Of a stretch of 64,000 bases of DNA, positions 27,467-35,595 are shown one piece after another. Within the stretch, counting starts at the first letter, position 1. Every line of letters starts with the position of its first letter. A model generated the notes under the pieces. That model was not told where the DNA came from. It worked only from the letters and a program-made list of their open reading frames with translations, and ran no database searches. Position numbers and translations under genes: made by a program. The DNA lies in contig NZ_BMIC01000001.1 in NCBI RefSeq assembly GCF_014641635.1, positions 1,122,641 through 1,186,640 on the forward strand, given 5' to 3'. Source of the stretch: Aquaticitalea lipolytica (GTDB taxonomy: Bacteria > Bacteroidota > Bacteroidia > Flavobacteriales > Flavobacteriaceae).

Positions 27467-27497
27467 AAAAAACGCAACCTTAATGGCTGCGTTTTTT
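27467..27497 (-). terminator. Terminator between lipoprotein gene and dnaE
   Basis: Stem AAAACGCAACC with GGCTGCGTTTT (one mismatch) around a TTAAT loop, flanked by A and T runs on both sides. It lies 17 bp past the stop of the lipoprotein gene and about 90 bp before the dnaE start. Confidence 0.8.
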
Positions 27498-27514
27498 GTA
27501 TTATTTTTTGTTTA

Positions 27515-27982
27515 TTAATTTATTATTGGCACTCTATAAAAAACACCTTCATTAAATCCAACAGAATTTAAACCATCTGATGTAAAAGCATTAAATCTAA
27601 ATGTACCTGTAAGTGTTCCTGGAGTTGATTCAGTTATTACTATTTCGCCAATTTCAGGATATATTGTAACACTAGGATCAGGAGTATTACTTGTTGAGTA
27701 AACTGTATCATTAAAATCTACAAAATTAGCTTTAGAAATTGTTGCATCACTTAACGTATAAGTTCCAGTATTTGAAGATACTACTGTAAATATCATTGAT
27801 TCATTATTGTTTCCAGCTGTAATAGTTACCATTCCATTGGTTCCTATGGTTGCATTAAAATATGTAGCTCTCCATAAGTTGTAATCTTTATTACCTTGGA
27901 ATCCTGGTGTATTAAATTCAACCTCATTACCACAACTCAATAATGTTACCATGGTTAAGAAAAGTAAGGCAATCTTTTTCAT
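27515..27982 (-). CDS. DUF6252-like lipoprotein
   Basis: A 155-aa protein. The signal peptide ends with a lipobox (LTMVTLLSCGN, Cys17), so it is a predicted lipoprotein. The mature part has the pattern of small flavobacterial beta-rich lipoproteins (LWRATYFNATIG, then GTYTLSD, then LTGTFRFNAFTSDG), which I associate with DUF6252. Function unknown. It is upstream of dnaE but separated by a terminator. Confidence 0.72.
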   Translation of the reverse strand: MKKIALLFLTMVTLLSCGNEVEFNTPGFQGNKDYNLWRATYFNATIGTNGMVTITAGNNNESMIFTVVSSNTGTYTLSDATISKANFVDFNDTVYSTSNTPDPSVTIYPEIGEIVITESTPGTLTGTFRFNAFTSDGLNSVGFNEGVFYRVPIIN

Positions 27983-28096
27983 GCATTCAAATTTTTTGTT
28001 TTCAGTAAATTGAAACGCTAATTAAATAAAAAATAACGTTTTTAAGCGCTTAAAAGTATAATAAAATTTACACATTACTTAAATTAATAGAAAAAG

Positions 28097-28126
28097 TCTG
28101 AAATTCATAAAAATATATTATCTTTG
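28097..28126 (+). promoter_or_regulatory. Promoter of the rpsP-rimM operon
   Basis: The -7 element TATCTTTG (28119-28126) fits TAnnTTTG exactly, with a TCTG (28097-28100) 18 bp upstream as a weak -33 element. Transcription would start about 40 nt before the rpsP ATG. The 15-mer TATCTTTGCGCACTT is found again at 49096. Confidence 0.75.
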
Positions 28127-28173
28127 CGCACTTATTAATAATCGAGGTCGAGAACCTCACTAATTAATTTTTT

Positions 28174-28770
28174 ATGTCAGTTAAAATTAGATTACAAAGA
28201 CACGGTAAAAAAGGTAAACCTTTTTTCTGGATTGTTGCAGCAGATGCAAGATCAAAAAGAGATGGTAAATACTTAGAAAAATTAGGTATTTACAATCCAA
28301 ACACTAACCCAGCAACTATCGAATTAGATGTTGACGGCTCAGTAAAATGGCTTCAGAATGGTGCTCAACCTACTGATACGGCTAGAGCAATTTTGTCTTA
28401 CAAAGGTGCTTTACTTAAAAATCATCTTGCTGGTGGTGTTAGAAAAGGTGCTTTAACCGAAGAACAAGCAGAAGCAAAATTTGCTGAATGGTTAGACAGC
28501 AAAGCTGGTTTGGTTGATGCTAAAAAAGAAAATTTAGCAAAAGCTCAAGCAGACGCAAAAGCTAAAGCTTTAGAAGCTGAAAAAGAAGTAAATGCTAAAC
28601 GTGAAGCTGATGCTGCACAAGCAATTGCTGATGCTGAAGCTGCAGAAGCTGCTGCTAATGCTCCAGTTGAAGAAGCAACAGAAGCTACTGAAGAAGTTGA
28701 AGCTACTACAGAAGATGTAGTTGCTACTGAAGAGGCTCCAGCTGAAGATGCTGAAAAAACAGAAGAATAA
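28174..28770 (+). CDS. rpsP: 30S ribosomal protein S16 with long acidic C-terminal tail
   Basis: A 198-aa protein. Residues 1-85 are S16 (MSVKIRLQRHGKKGKPFFWIVAAD region, KYLEKLGIYNP, GAQPTDTAR). S16 is normally about 80-90 aa; the rest is a Lys/Ala helix (about 110-155) and then an Ala/Glu/Thr-rich acidic tail ending EKTEE. Extended S16 is usual in Bacteroidota, and the tail may be disordered. It is first in an operon with rimM and the tRNA methyltransferase, though a hairpin lies between rpsP and rimM. Confidence 0.97.
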   Translation: MSVKIRLQRHGKKGKPFFWIVAADARSKRDGKYLEKLGIYNPNTNPATIELDVDGSVKWLQNGAQPTDTARAILSYKGALLKNHLAGGVRKGALTEEQAEAKFAEWLDSKAGLVDAKKENLAKAQADAKAKALEAEKEVNAKREADAAQAIADAEAAEAAANAPVEEATEATEEVEATTEDVVATEEAPAEDAEKTEE

Positions 28771-28793
28771 AAAACATAATTTTTTATACTTTT

Positions 28794-28823
28794 AAACTCC
28801 GATACAACTTATCGGAGTTTTTT
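28794..28823 (+). terminator. Terminator or attenuator between rpsP and rimM
   Basis: A perfect 10-bp stem (28794-28803 with 28811-28820) followed by T residues. It lies 24 bp after the rpsP stop and 12 bp before the rimM start, so it probably lowers rimM expression relative to rpsP. Confidence 0.85.
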
Positions 28824-28834
28824 ATTTAAATCCT

Positions 28835-29368
28835 ATGCACAAAAAAGATTGTTTTTATCTCGGTAAAATTGTAAAAAAGTATAGTTTTAAAGGTGAATTA
28901 CTTGTAAAACTAGATACTGATGAGCCCGAATTGTATGATGGCCTTGAATCAGTTTTTGTTGATTTAAGAAACAATTTAGTGCCCTTTTTTATTGAGTCAT
29001 CTCAACTACATAAATCTGAATTGCTACGCATAAAATTTGAAGATGTAGATACTGAACAAGATGCAGATTCACTTTTAAAATGTGATTTATATTTACCTCT
29101 CGAATTTTTACCAAAACTTGAAGACGGAAAATTTTATTTTCATGAAATTATAGGATTCAAAGTTGAAGATGTCAATTTTGGAGCTGTCGGCATTGTTAAA
29201 TCTATTAATGATTCTACTTCACAACCTTTATTTGAAATTGATCGTGATGGCATTGAAATATTAATCCCAATGAATGATGCATTTATAAAAAAAGTTGATA
29301 AAAAGAAGAAAATTATCACTGTAGATACTCCCGAAGGATTGATTGATTTATATTTAGACAATGTCTAA
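28835..29368 (+). CDS. rimM: Ribosome maturation factor RimM
   Basis: A 177-aa protein of normal length. Two domains: the N-terminal RimM barrel (YLGKIVKKYSFKGELLVKLDTD) and a C-terminal PRC-barrel (about 98-175, FYFHEIIGFKV, then ILIPMNDAFIKKVD and TPEGLIDLYL). It binds S19 and helps 16S rRNA 3' domain maturation of the 30S subunit. The rpsP-rimM order is conserved in bacteria. It overlaps the next gene by 8 bp. Confidence 0.97.
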   Translation: MHKKDCFYLGKIVKKYSFKGELLVKLDTDEPELYDGLESVFVDLRNNLVPFFIESSQLHKSELLRIKFEDVDTEQDADSLLKCDLYLPLEFLPKLEDGKFYFHEIIGFKVEDVNFGAVGIVKSINDSTSQPLFEIDRDGIEILIPMNDAFIKKVDKKKKIITVDTPEGLIDLYLDNV

Positions 29369-30077
29369 TCTCCCTTTTAAATTTAAAGAATTCTCCATTA
29401 ATCAAGACCAATGCGCAATGAAAATTGGAACTGATAGCGTGCTTCTTGGCGCTTGGACATCACTTGAAAAAAGACCATTTTCAATTTTAGATATTGGTAG
29501 TGGAACAGGTGTTTTAGCCTTAATGTTAGCACAACGCAGTCTTGCTGAACTTATTGATGCCGTTGAAATAGATGAAAACGCTTACGAGCAGTGTGTAGAG
29601 AATTTTGAACAATCACCTTGGAGTGATAGACTTTTTTGTTACCATGCTTCTCTAGAAGAATTTACTGATGAGATTGAAGATAAATACGACCTCATCATTT
29701 CTAATCCTCCTTTTTATTCAGAAGATTACAAATCTGAAAACAATCAGCGTGATTTAGCTAGGTTTGTTGATGCTATGCCTTTTGAACATCTACTTGAAAG
29801 TGTTTCAAAATTATTAGCAGAAGACGGTGTTTTTTCTGTGATAATTCCATTTAAAGAAGAAACTTCTTTTATTGCATTAGCATCTCAAATGAGTCTATTT
29901 GTAAACAAAAAACTACATTTAAAAGGCACTCCTACATCAGACATTAAACGTAGTCTTTTAGAATTTTCTTTTCAAGAAAGTGATATAAAAACTAATGAGC
30001 TTATTATAGAAACTGCAAGACACCAATACACCCAAGATTATATAAATCTAACTAAAGATTTCTACTTAAAAATGTAG
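29361..30077 (+). CDS. tRNA1(Val) (adenine37-N6)-methyltransferase-like protein
   Basis: A 238-aa SAM-dependent methyltransferase. The N-terminal FKFKEFSINQDQCAMKIGTDSVLLGAW segment (shown in part), motif I DIGSGTG (44-50) and catalytic NPPF (115-118) are those of the YfiC/TrmN6 family, which modifies A37 of tRNA-Val. Start overlaps rimM by 8 bp, so translation is coupled. An alternative is a closely related N6-adenine rRNA methyltransferase, less likely. Confidence 0.9.
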   Translation: MSNLPFKFKEFSINQDQCAMKIGTDSVLLGAWTSLEKRPFSILDIGSGTGVLALMLAQRSLAELIDAVEIDENAYEQCVENFEQSPWSDRLFCYHASLEEFTDEIEDKYDLIISNPPFYSEDYKSENNQRDLARFVDAMPFEHLLESVSKLLAEDGVFSVIIPFKEETSFIALASQMSLFVNKKLHLKGTPTSDIKRSLLEFSFQESDIKTNELIIETARHQYTQDYINLTKDFYLKM

Positions 30078-30083
30078 TTTATA

Positions 30084-30115
30084 ATTGTACACTGCAAACG
30101 ATTTCGTTACTTTTG
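30084..30115 (+). promoter_or_regulatory. Promoter of the acyl-CoA dehydrogenase gene
   Basis: ATTG (30084-30087) and TACTTTTG (30108-30115) are separated by 20 bp, as for the Bacteroidota -33/-7 promoter. The start of translation is 21 bp beyond the -7 element, so the leader is short. Confidence 0.65.
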
Positions 30116-30136
30116 CTATACAATTAAAATTACAAT

Positions 30137-31315
30137 ATGAAGCCAGATTTATTTCAAGCACCTGACTATTACAATTTAGACGATTTATTATCTGAAGAAC
30201 ACAAACTTGTTCGTGATTCTGCTCGTGCATGGGTTAAAAAAGAAGTATCACCAATCATCGAAGAATATGCACAACGTGCTGAATTTCCTAAACAAATTAT
30301 TAAAGGTTTGGGCGAAATTGGTGGTTTTGGGCCTTATATTCCTGTTGAGTATGGTGGAGCAGGTTTAGACCAAATTAGTTATGGTTTAATTATGCAAGAA
30401 ATTGAACGTGGAGATTCTGGTGTTAGATCAACTTCATCTGTACAATCTTCATTAGTTATGTATCCAATATGGAAGTATGGTAATGAAGAACAACGTCAAA
30501 AATATTTACCAAAATTAGCAACTGGTGAATTTATTGGTTGCTTTGGTTTAACTGAACCAGATCATGGGAGTAATCCTGGTGGTATGGTTACTAATTTTAA
30601 AGATATGGGAGACCATTATCTTTTAAATGGAGCAAAAATGTGGATTTCAAATGCTCCTTTTGCTGATATAGCTGTAGTTTGGGCTAAAAATGAAGAAGGA
30701 CGAATTCATGGTTTAATTGTTGAGCGTGGTATGGAAGGATTTTCTACTCCTGAAACCCATAATAAATGGTCACTTCGAGCTTCAGCTACTGGTGAGCTTA
30801 TTTTTGATAATGTGAAAGTACCAAAGGAAAATTTACTACCTAATAAGTCTGGATTAGGAGCGCCATTAGGCTGTTTAGATTCAGCTCGTTATGGTATTGC
30901 TTGGGGAGCAATTGGTGCTGCAATGGATTGTTATGATACTGCGTTACGCTATAGTAAAGAAAGAATTCAATTTGGCAAACCAATTGGACAATTCCAACTA
31001 CAACAAAAGAAACTTGCCGAAATGATTACTGAAATAACCAAGGCACAGTTATTAACGTGGAGACTTGGTGTATTACGAAATGAAAACAGAGCCACTTCAG
31101 CACAAATATCGATGGCTAAACGAAACAATGTTGATATGGCAATCAATATTGCTCGCGAAGCTAGACAAATGCTTGGAGGAATGGGAATTACTGGAGAATA
31201 TAGTATTATGCGTCATTCAATGAACCTTGAAAGTGTTATTACTTATGAAGGCACACATGATATTCATTTACTTATTACAGGAATGGATGTTACAGGATTA
31301 AACGCTTTTAAATAA
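30137..31315 (+). CDS. Glutaryl-CoA dehydrogenase-like acyl-CoA dehydrogenase
   Basis: A 392-aa FAD enzyme. It resembles glutaryl-CoA dehydrogenase along its whole length: R97 in GVRSTSSVQSS (substrate carboxylate), CFGLTEPDHGSNPG, KMWISN, NKWSLRASATGELIFD, CLDSARYGIAWG, and the catalytic glutamate E371 in TYEGTHDIH. The enzyme oxidises and decarboxylates glutaryl-CoA to crotonyl-CoA in lysine and tryptophan degradation. A saccharopine dehydrogenase gene elsewhere in the window supports lysine breakdown. Monocistronic, with promoter and two terminators. Confidence 0.88.
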   Translation: MKPDLFQAPDYYNLDDLLSEEHKLVRDSARAWVKKEVSPIIEEYAQRAEFPKQIIKGLGEIGGFGPYIPVEYGGAGLDQISYGLIMQEIERGDSGVRSTSSVQSSLVMYPIWKYGNEEQRQKYLPKLATGEFIGCFGLTEPDHGSNPGGMVTNFKDMGDHYLLNGAKMWISNAPFADIAVVWAKNEEGRIHGLIVERGMEGFSTPETHNKWSLRASATGELIFDNVKVPKENLLPNKSGLGAPLGCLDSARYGIAWGAIGAAMDCYDTALRYSKERIQFGKPIGQFQLQQKKLAEMITEITKAQLLTWRLGVLRNENRATSAQISMAKRNNVDMAINIAREARQMLGGMGITGEYSIMRHSMNLESVITYEGTHDIHLLITGMDVTGLNAFK

Positions 31316-31336
31316 GTCGCTAAACAACATTTGATT

Positions 31337-31358
31337 ATCTAACTCCAACGAGTTAGAT
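31337..31358 (+). terminator. Hairpin after the glutaryl-CoA dehydrogenase gene
   Basis: A 9-bp stem (ATCTAACTC with GAGTTAGAT) and a CAAC loop at 31337-31358; no long T run follows. It lies 21 bp after the stop codon and precedes a second, better terminator. Confidence 0.65.
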
Positions 31359-31376
31359 TAAATATGAATTTATGAT

Positions 31377-31406
31377 AATGCTTCTCTAAAATGGGAAGCA
31401 TTTTTT
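31377..31406 (+). terminator. Second terminator after the glutaryl-CoA dehydrogenase gene
   Basis: AATGCTTC pairs with GAAGCATT (31377-31384 with 31395-31402) with further inner pairing, followed by a T run. It is 25 bp upstream of the phosphoesterase gene start. Confidence 0.8.
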
Positions 31407-31431
31407 ATTCAATTTTGTTTACATTTACTAA

Positions 31432-32331
31432 ATGTTTTCAGCTAAAAAACGATTAGATAGAGCTTATAAGAATGCAAAAGTTATCAATTTTGATAACTCG
31501 AGTAAATTTATTCTATTTAGTGATTGTCACAGAGGTGATAATAGCTTCGCAGATGATTTTGCTAATAATAGAAATATATACTTCCACGCTTTAAAACATT
31601 ATTATTCTGAAGGATTTAGTTATTGTGAAGTTGGTGATGGAGACGAACTTTGGGAAAATTTGTCGTTTACACCTATACTAGAGGCACATAAAAATGTGTA
31701 TATGTTGATGAAATTGTTTCATGAACAAAATAGATTGCACATGATTTGGGGAAATCATGACATGGTGTATCGTGATCCAAAATATGTAGAAAAGCACTTA
31801 TCAACTTATTTTGATGAAAAACTAGGAGAAGAAGTTGAACTTTTTTGTGATATTAAATATCATGAAGGCATTATAATAAAACATACTGAAACGCAACAAG
31901 AGCTGTTTTTAACCCATGGACATCAAGCCGATTGGTGGAATTACACCTTTTGGAAATGGAGTCGGTTTTTGGTGAGAATACTTTGGAAACCATTAAACGT
32001 TATGGGAATTGCTGATCCAACTAGTCCTGCGAAAAACTACAAAGAACTTATAAAAGTGGAACGTAGAACAAAAAAGTGGATTGCAGATAATAATAATTTA
32101 ATTACCATTGTTGGTCATACTCATAGACCTCGATTTCCAAATCCTGGTGATATCGCTTTTTTTAATGATGGTAGCTGTGTGCATCCAAGAAGCATTACAG
32201 GTATTGAAATTGAAAATGGTGAAATCTCGCTTATAAAATGGCAGATTGACACTAATGAAGATGGCATTTTACAAATTGTAAGAGTACTTCTTGAAGGTCC
32301 TAGAAAATTGATTGATTATAAAACGGATTAG
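31432..32331 (+). CDS. Metallophosphoesterase
   Basis: A 299-aa calcineurin-like phosphoesterase. The metal-binding motifs are all present: DCH (D31, H33), GDGDELWE (68-75), GNHD (107-110), HGHQ and GHTH. The spread and length resemble LpxH-like or UDP-2,3-diacylglucosamine hydrolase-like proteins, but it is longer than LpxH, and the substrate cannot be fixed. Its 3' end overlaps the ferredoxin gene by 4 bp, in convergent orientation. Confidence 0.85.
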   Translation: MFSAKKRLDRAYKNAKVINFDNSSKFILFSDCHRGDNSFADDFANNRNIYFHALKHYYSEGFSYCEVGDGDELWENLSFTPILEAHKNVYMLMKLFHEQNRLHMIWGNHDMVYRDPKYVEKHLSTYFDEKLGEEVELFCDIKYHEGIIIKHTETQQELFLTHGHQADWWNYTFWKWSRFLVRILWKPLNVMGIADPTSPAKNYKELIKVERRTKKWIADNNNLITIVGHTHRPRFPNPGDIAFFNDGSCVHPRSITGIEIENGEISLIKWQIDTNEDGILQIVRVLLEGPRKLIDYKTD

Positions 32332-32660
32332 CTTTCAGGAGCTAACTCCACTTCCAAACCTTCCAAATCTGGAGTAATACGAATTTGGCAACCTAATCGC
32401 GAATTATCTTTAACATAAAACGCTTCAGAAAGCATCGCTTCTTCATCATCTTGTATTTCTGGTAATGTTGTATCACTCAATACATAACATTGACAGGAAG
32501 CACACATCGCCATTCCTCCACAAATTCCAATTGTACCTTCAGGTGCTAGTTCATACGAACGAACTACTTCCATAAGATTCATTGCCATATCTGTAGGAGC
32601 CAACACTTCGTGTGTTACACCTTCTCTATCAGTTATTTTTATGCTAATATCTTGTTCCAC
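32328..32660 (-). CDS. 2Fe-2S ferredoxin (adrenodoxin type)
   Basis: A 110-aa ferredoxin. The cluster ligands are C47, C53 and C56 in GICGGMAMCASC, and C91 in RLGCQI; C58 is an extra cysteine. The CxxxxxCxxC spacing is of the adrenodoxin/vertebrate type. It starts with GTG at 32660, sharing one base with the upstream stop (TAGTG), so it is cotranscribed with a ferredoxin reductase-like flavoprotein. The two probably form an electron transfer chain from NAD(P)H to an unknown acceptor. Confidence 0.93.
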   Translation of the reverse strand: MEQDISIKITDREGVTHEVLAPTDMAMNLMEVVRSYELAPEGTIGICGGMAMCASCQCYVLSDTTLPEIQDDEEAMLSEAFYVKDNSRLGCQIRITPDLEGLEVELAPES

Positions 32661-33721
32661 TAATTAATAGATTTTACAACTTGCTTAGGCGCTTCTTTTC
32701 GAGTACCATCAAAACCATCAACACCACTAACTGTTGTGTATTTTAACACATATTTCTTACCAGGATTAATAATTTGATAAGCTGCTTGACACATTAGTGT
32801 TGCCTCATGAAATCCGCATAAAATTAATTTTAATTTTCCTGGATAAGTATTCACATCGCCAATTGCAAAAATACCTGGTATATTAGTTTGGTAATCTAAC
32901 GCATTGTTGACTTTTATAGCATTTTTTTCAATCTCTAATCCCCAATTAGCAATTGGGCCTAGTTTTGGTGACAAGCCAAATAATGGGATAAAATGATCAC
33001 ACTCTATTTCAAATTCTTTTTGAATATGTTCCGCTTGTGAGACTACCACTGCTTCCACTTTATCATGTCCAACGACATTAATAACCTCAGCAGGTGTGAT
33101 AAGTTTAATTTTGCCTTTGTTTTTTAGTTCTTGCACTTTCTCAACAGAATCTAAAGCACCTCGGAATTCATTTCGTCTGTGAATTAAGGTTACTTCAGAT
33201 GCTACTTTAGATAAAAAGATACTCCAATCGAGTGCAGAATCACCACCTCCAGAAATTACCACACGTTTGTTTCTATATACTTCTGGGTCTTTAATAAAAT
33301 ACTCAACACCTTTATCTTCAAAAAATGTAATATTATCTATAAGTGGTTTTCTAGGCTCAAAACTACCTAATCCACCAGCAATTGCTACAACAGGAGCTTG
33401 GTGCTTGGTGCCTTTATTTGTAGTTACTACAAAACTACCATCTTCTTGCTTTTCAATAGTTTCTGCACGTTCACCTAGTGTAAACCCAGGCTCAAACTGT
33501 TTGCACTGCTCTAATAAATTATTTGTTAAATCTCCTGCAAGAATTTCTGGAAATCCTGGAATATCATAAATAGGTTTTTTAGGATAAATTTCTGAACACT
33601 GACCTCCTGCTTGAGGCAAAGCATCTATTAAATGACATTTTAACTTTAGTAAGCCAGCTTCAAAAACAGCAAATAAGCCTGTTGGACCAGCTCCAATGAT
33701 AAGTATATCGGTTTTAATCAT
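32660..33721 (-). CDS. Thioredoxin reductase-like ferredoxin-NAD(P)+ reductase
   Basis: A 353-aa flavoprotein. The FAD site is GAGPTG (10-15), the NAD(P) site GGGDSALDW (about 158-166), and the C-terminal FAD segment AIGDV. There is no CxxC redox pair as in thioredoxin reductase, which fits the YumC-type ferredoxin-NADP reductases. It shares one base with the ferredoxin gene downstream. A -7 like element (33742-33749) lies upstream. Confidence 0.88.
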   Translation of the reverse strand: MIKTDILIIGAGPTGLFAVFEAGLLKLKCHLIDALPQAGGQCSEIYPKKPIYDIPGFPEILAGDLTNNLLEQCKQFEPGFTLGERAETIEKQEDGSFVVTTNKGTKHQAPVVAIAGGLGSFEPRKPLIDNITFFEDKGVEYFIKDPEVYRNKRVVISGGGDSALDWSIFLSKVASEVTLIHRRNEFRGALDSVEKVQELKNKGKIKLITPAEVINVVGHDKVEAVVVSQAEHIQKEFEIECDHFIPLFGLSPKLGPIANWGLEIEKNAIKVNNALDYQTNIPGIFAIGDVNTYPGKLKLILCGFHEATLMCQAAYQIINPGKKYVLKYTTVSGVDGFDGTRKEAPKQVVKSIN

Positions 33722-33741
33722 GAATTTTTAAATTTCGAGAA

Positions 33742-33749
33742 CAAAGTTA
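33742..33749 (-). promoter_or_regulatory. Candidate -7 element TAACTTTG of the reductase-ferredoxin operon
   Basis: The minus strand has TAACTTTG 20 bp before the ATG at 33721. It matches TAnnTTTG; no good -33 element is evident. Confidence 0.5.
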
Positions 33750-33786
33750 TTATTGCAAATTCTTAATTTTTATGATATTAATCACT

Positions 33787-34029
33787 TTAAGCTTCAATAT
33801 TTATAACTTTTTCTATTTGAGGTGCATATTTTTTAATAGTCATCTCTACACCAGATTTTAATGTCATTTGGTTAACACTACATCCAACACAAGCACCTTG
33901 CAACTGTACTTTTACCAATTTATCATCTTCAATTGATAATAAAGAGATGTCTCCTCCATCACTTTGTAAAAATGGTCGAATTTCATCTAATGCTTTCTCT
34001 ATATTTAATCTAAGTTCTTCTGTGGTCAT
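33787..34029 (-). CDS. NifU C-terminal domain Fe-S carrier
   Basis: An 80-aa protein consisting only of a NifU/Nfu domain. The CxxC is C47 and C50 in GACVGCSVNQM, for holding a [4Fe-4S] cluster in a dimer. It transfers clusters to apoproteins. It is 3 bp from the Mrp gene upstream, forming an Fe-S assembly pair, and precedes the reductase/ferredoxin operon. Confidence 0.94.
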   Translation of the reverse strand: MTTEELRLNIEKALDEIRPFLQSDGGDISLLSIEDDKLVKVQLQGACVGCSVNQMTLKSGVEMTIKKYAPQIEKVINIEA

Positions 34030-34032
34030 AGA

Positions 34033-35169
34033 CTATTTTTTAACTGCTGAACATCCAGCCATTGTTGTGATTTTAATTGCTTCGGTTGGAGGTAAATCAT
34101 CATTACGTCTTACTACTTCTTGCACTACATTTTGAGTTAATTTCTCAAAAGCACTTTCTAATACTGTAGCTGTTTGTAATGCTGCTGGACGACCAACATC
34201 GCCTGCCTCTCTTATACTTTGTACTAGTGGAATTTCTCCAATAAAAGGGACTTTTAAATCTTCTGCTAAGTTTTTAGCACCTTCTTTTCCAAAAATATAA
34301 TATTTATTGTTTGGCAACTCTTCTGGTGTAAAGTATGCCATATTTTCAATGATACCTAATACTGGCACATTAATGCTTTCTTGCTGAAACATAGCGACAC
34401 CTTTTTTAGCATCAGCTAAGGCTACATTTTGAGGTGTACTTACAACAACAGCTCCTGTAATTGGTAGTGATTGCATAATACTTAAATGAATATCTCCAGT
34501 TCCAGGCGGCAAATCGATAAGCATAAAATCTAATTCTCCCCAATGTGCATCAAAAATCATTTGGTTTAACGCTTTTGCAGCCATTGGTCCTCTCCAAACT
34601 ACTGCTTGATTTGGTTGAGTAAAAAACCCAATAGATAGTACTTTTACACCATAATTTTCGACAGGCTTCATTTTAGATTTTCCATCAACATTTACTGCTA
34701 AAGGTCTTTCATTTTCTACATCAAACATTATTGGGATTGATGGCCCATAAATATCGGCATCTAATACACCAACTTTAAAACCCATTTTAGCTAAAGTCAC
34801 AGCTAAATTTGCTGTTACTGTAGATTTACCAACTCCTCCTTTACCTGAAGCTACTGCAACAATGTTTTGAATACCAGGAATTGCTTTCCCTTTTATAACA
34901 TTTACAGCTGGTTTTGCTGGAGCATCTACTTTAACATTTACAGTAATTTTGGCTTTTTCATACACCAAATTATGTATTGTTTGTAAGATTTCAACCTCTG
35001 TTTTCTTTTTTGCTTGAAGGCTTGGGTTTTTAATTGTAATATCTACAATAACCTCATCACCAAACGTAATTATATTGGTAACAGCTCCACTTTCTACCAT
35101 GTTTTGTCCTTCGCCAGGAGCAGAAATAGTTTCGAGTGCTTTGTATATATCTTGCTTGTTAAGTTTCAT
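34033..35169 (-). CDS. Mrp/NBP35 family Fe-S carrier ATPase
   Basis: A 378-aa protein. An N-terminal MIP18/DUF59-type domain (about 1-80) is followed by a deviant Walker A (ASGKGGVGKST, 107-117) and DADIYGPSIP. In the position where Mrp/ApbC proteins usually hold the cluster-bridging CxxC (after NMxYF), this protein reads NMAYFTPEELPNNKYYIFGKEG, with no cysteine. The protein ends in a short tail with one Cys (MAGCSAVKK). It should still be an ATPase of Fe-S delivery, partner of the adjacent NifU-domain protein. Confidence 0.92.
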   Translation of the reverse strand: MKLNKQDIYKALETISAPGEGQNMVESGAVTNIITFGDEVIVDITIKNPSLQAKKKTEVEILQTIHNLVYEKAKITVNVKVDAPAKPAVNVIKGKAIPGIQNIVAVASGKGGVGKSTVTANLAVTLAKMGFKVGVLDADIYGPSIPIMFDVENERPLAVNVDGKSKMKPVENYGVKVLSIGFFTQPNQAVVWRGPMAAKALNQMIFDAHWGELDFMLIDLPPGTGDIHLSIMQSLPITGAVVVSTPQNVALADAKKGVAMFQQESINVPVLGIIENMAYFTPEELPNNKYYIFGKEGAKNLAEDLKVPFIGEIPLVQSIREAGDVGRPAALQTATVLESAFEKLTQNVVQEVVRRNDDLPPTEAIKITTMAGCSAVKK

Positions 35170-35194
35170 ATTTATTAAGAATCATTCTAAAGTG

Positions 35195-35202
35195 CAAATA
35201 TA
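35195..35202 (-). promoter_or_regulatory. Candidate -7 element TATATTTG of the Mrp-NifU operon
   Basis: The minus strand has TATATTTGCACTTT about 26 bp before the Mrp ATG. It matches TAnnTTTG. A TTTC about 20 bp upstream could be a poor -33 element. Confidence 0.55.
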
Positions 35203-35265
35203 CTGCGAATTGTTTAGAATTTGAAACCCTTTTATTGAAATGATTGATTTGAATATTGGCATAAA

Positions 35266-35595
35266 TTATAGCTCTTTTGAAGGGTCCCAATATACTTTAT
35301 CGAAATTCTGAATTTGATTGTCTTTTACTTTAATGCCTTCGCTTTCTAATAACTGTTGCATAAGGTTAGTCCCATCAAAATGATGCTTACCAGTAAGCAA
35401 ACCTTTTCGATTAACTACGCGGTGCGCTGGAACATCTTTACCTACAGAACCATTCATTGCATAACCAACCATACGCGCACTACGAGCTGCTCCAAGGTGT
35501 TTTGCAATTGCGCCATAACTTGTTACTCTACCATAAGGTATAAGTTTAGCAACTTCATAAACTTTATCGAAAAAATTTAAAGTCTCTTGCTGCAT
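35266..35595 (-). CDS. Alkyltransferase-like protein (MGMT family, catalytic Cys replaced)
   Basis: A 109-aa protein corresponding to the DNA-binding domain of O6-alkylguanine-DNA alkyltransferase. It has IPYGRVTSYGAIA and ARMVGYAMNGS, but the active-site motif reads VPAHRVV: A57 in place of the alkyl-accepting Cys of PCHRV. It therefore belongs to the alkyltransferase-like (ATL) group, which bind O6-alkylguanine and hand it to nucleotide excision repair. Its start overlaps the LysE gene stop by one base. Confidence 0.9.
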   Translation of the reverse strand: MQQETLNFFDKVYEVAKLIPYGRVTSYGAIAKHLGAARSARMVGYAMNGSVGKDVPAHRVVNRKGLLTGKHHFDGTNLMQQLLESEGIKVKDNQIQNFDKVYWDPSKEL

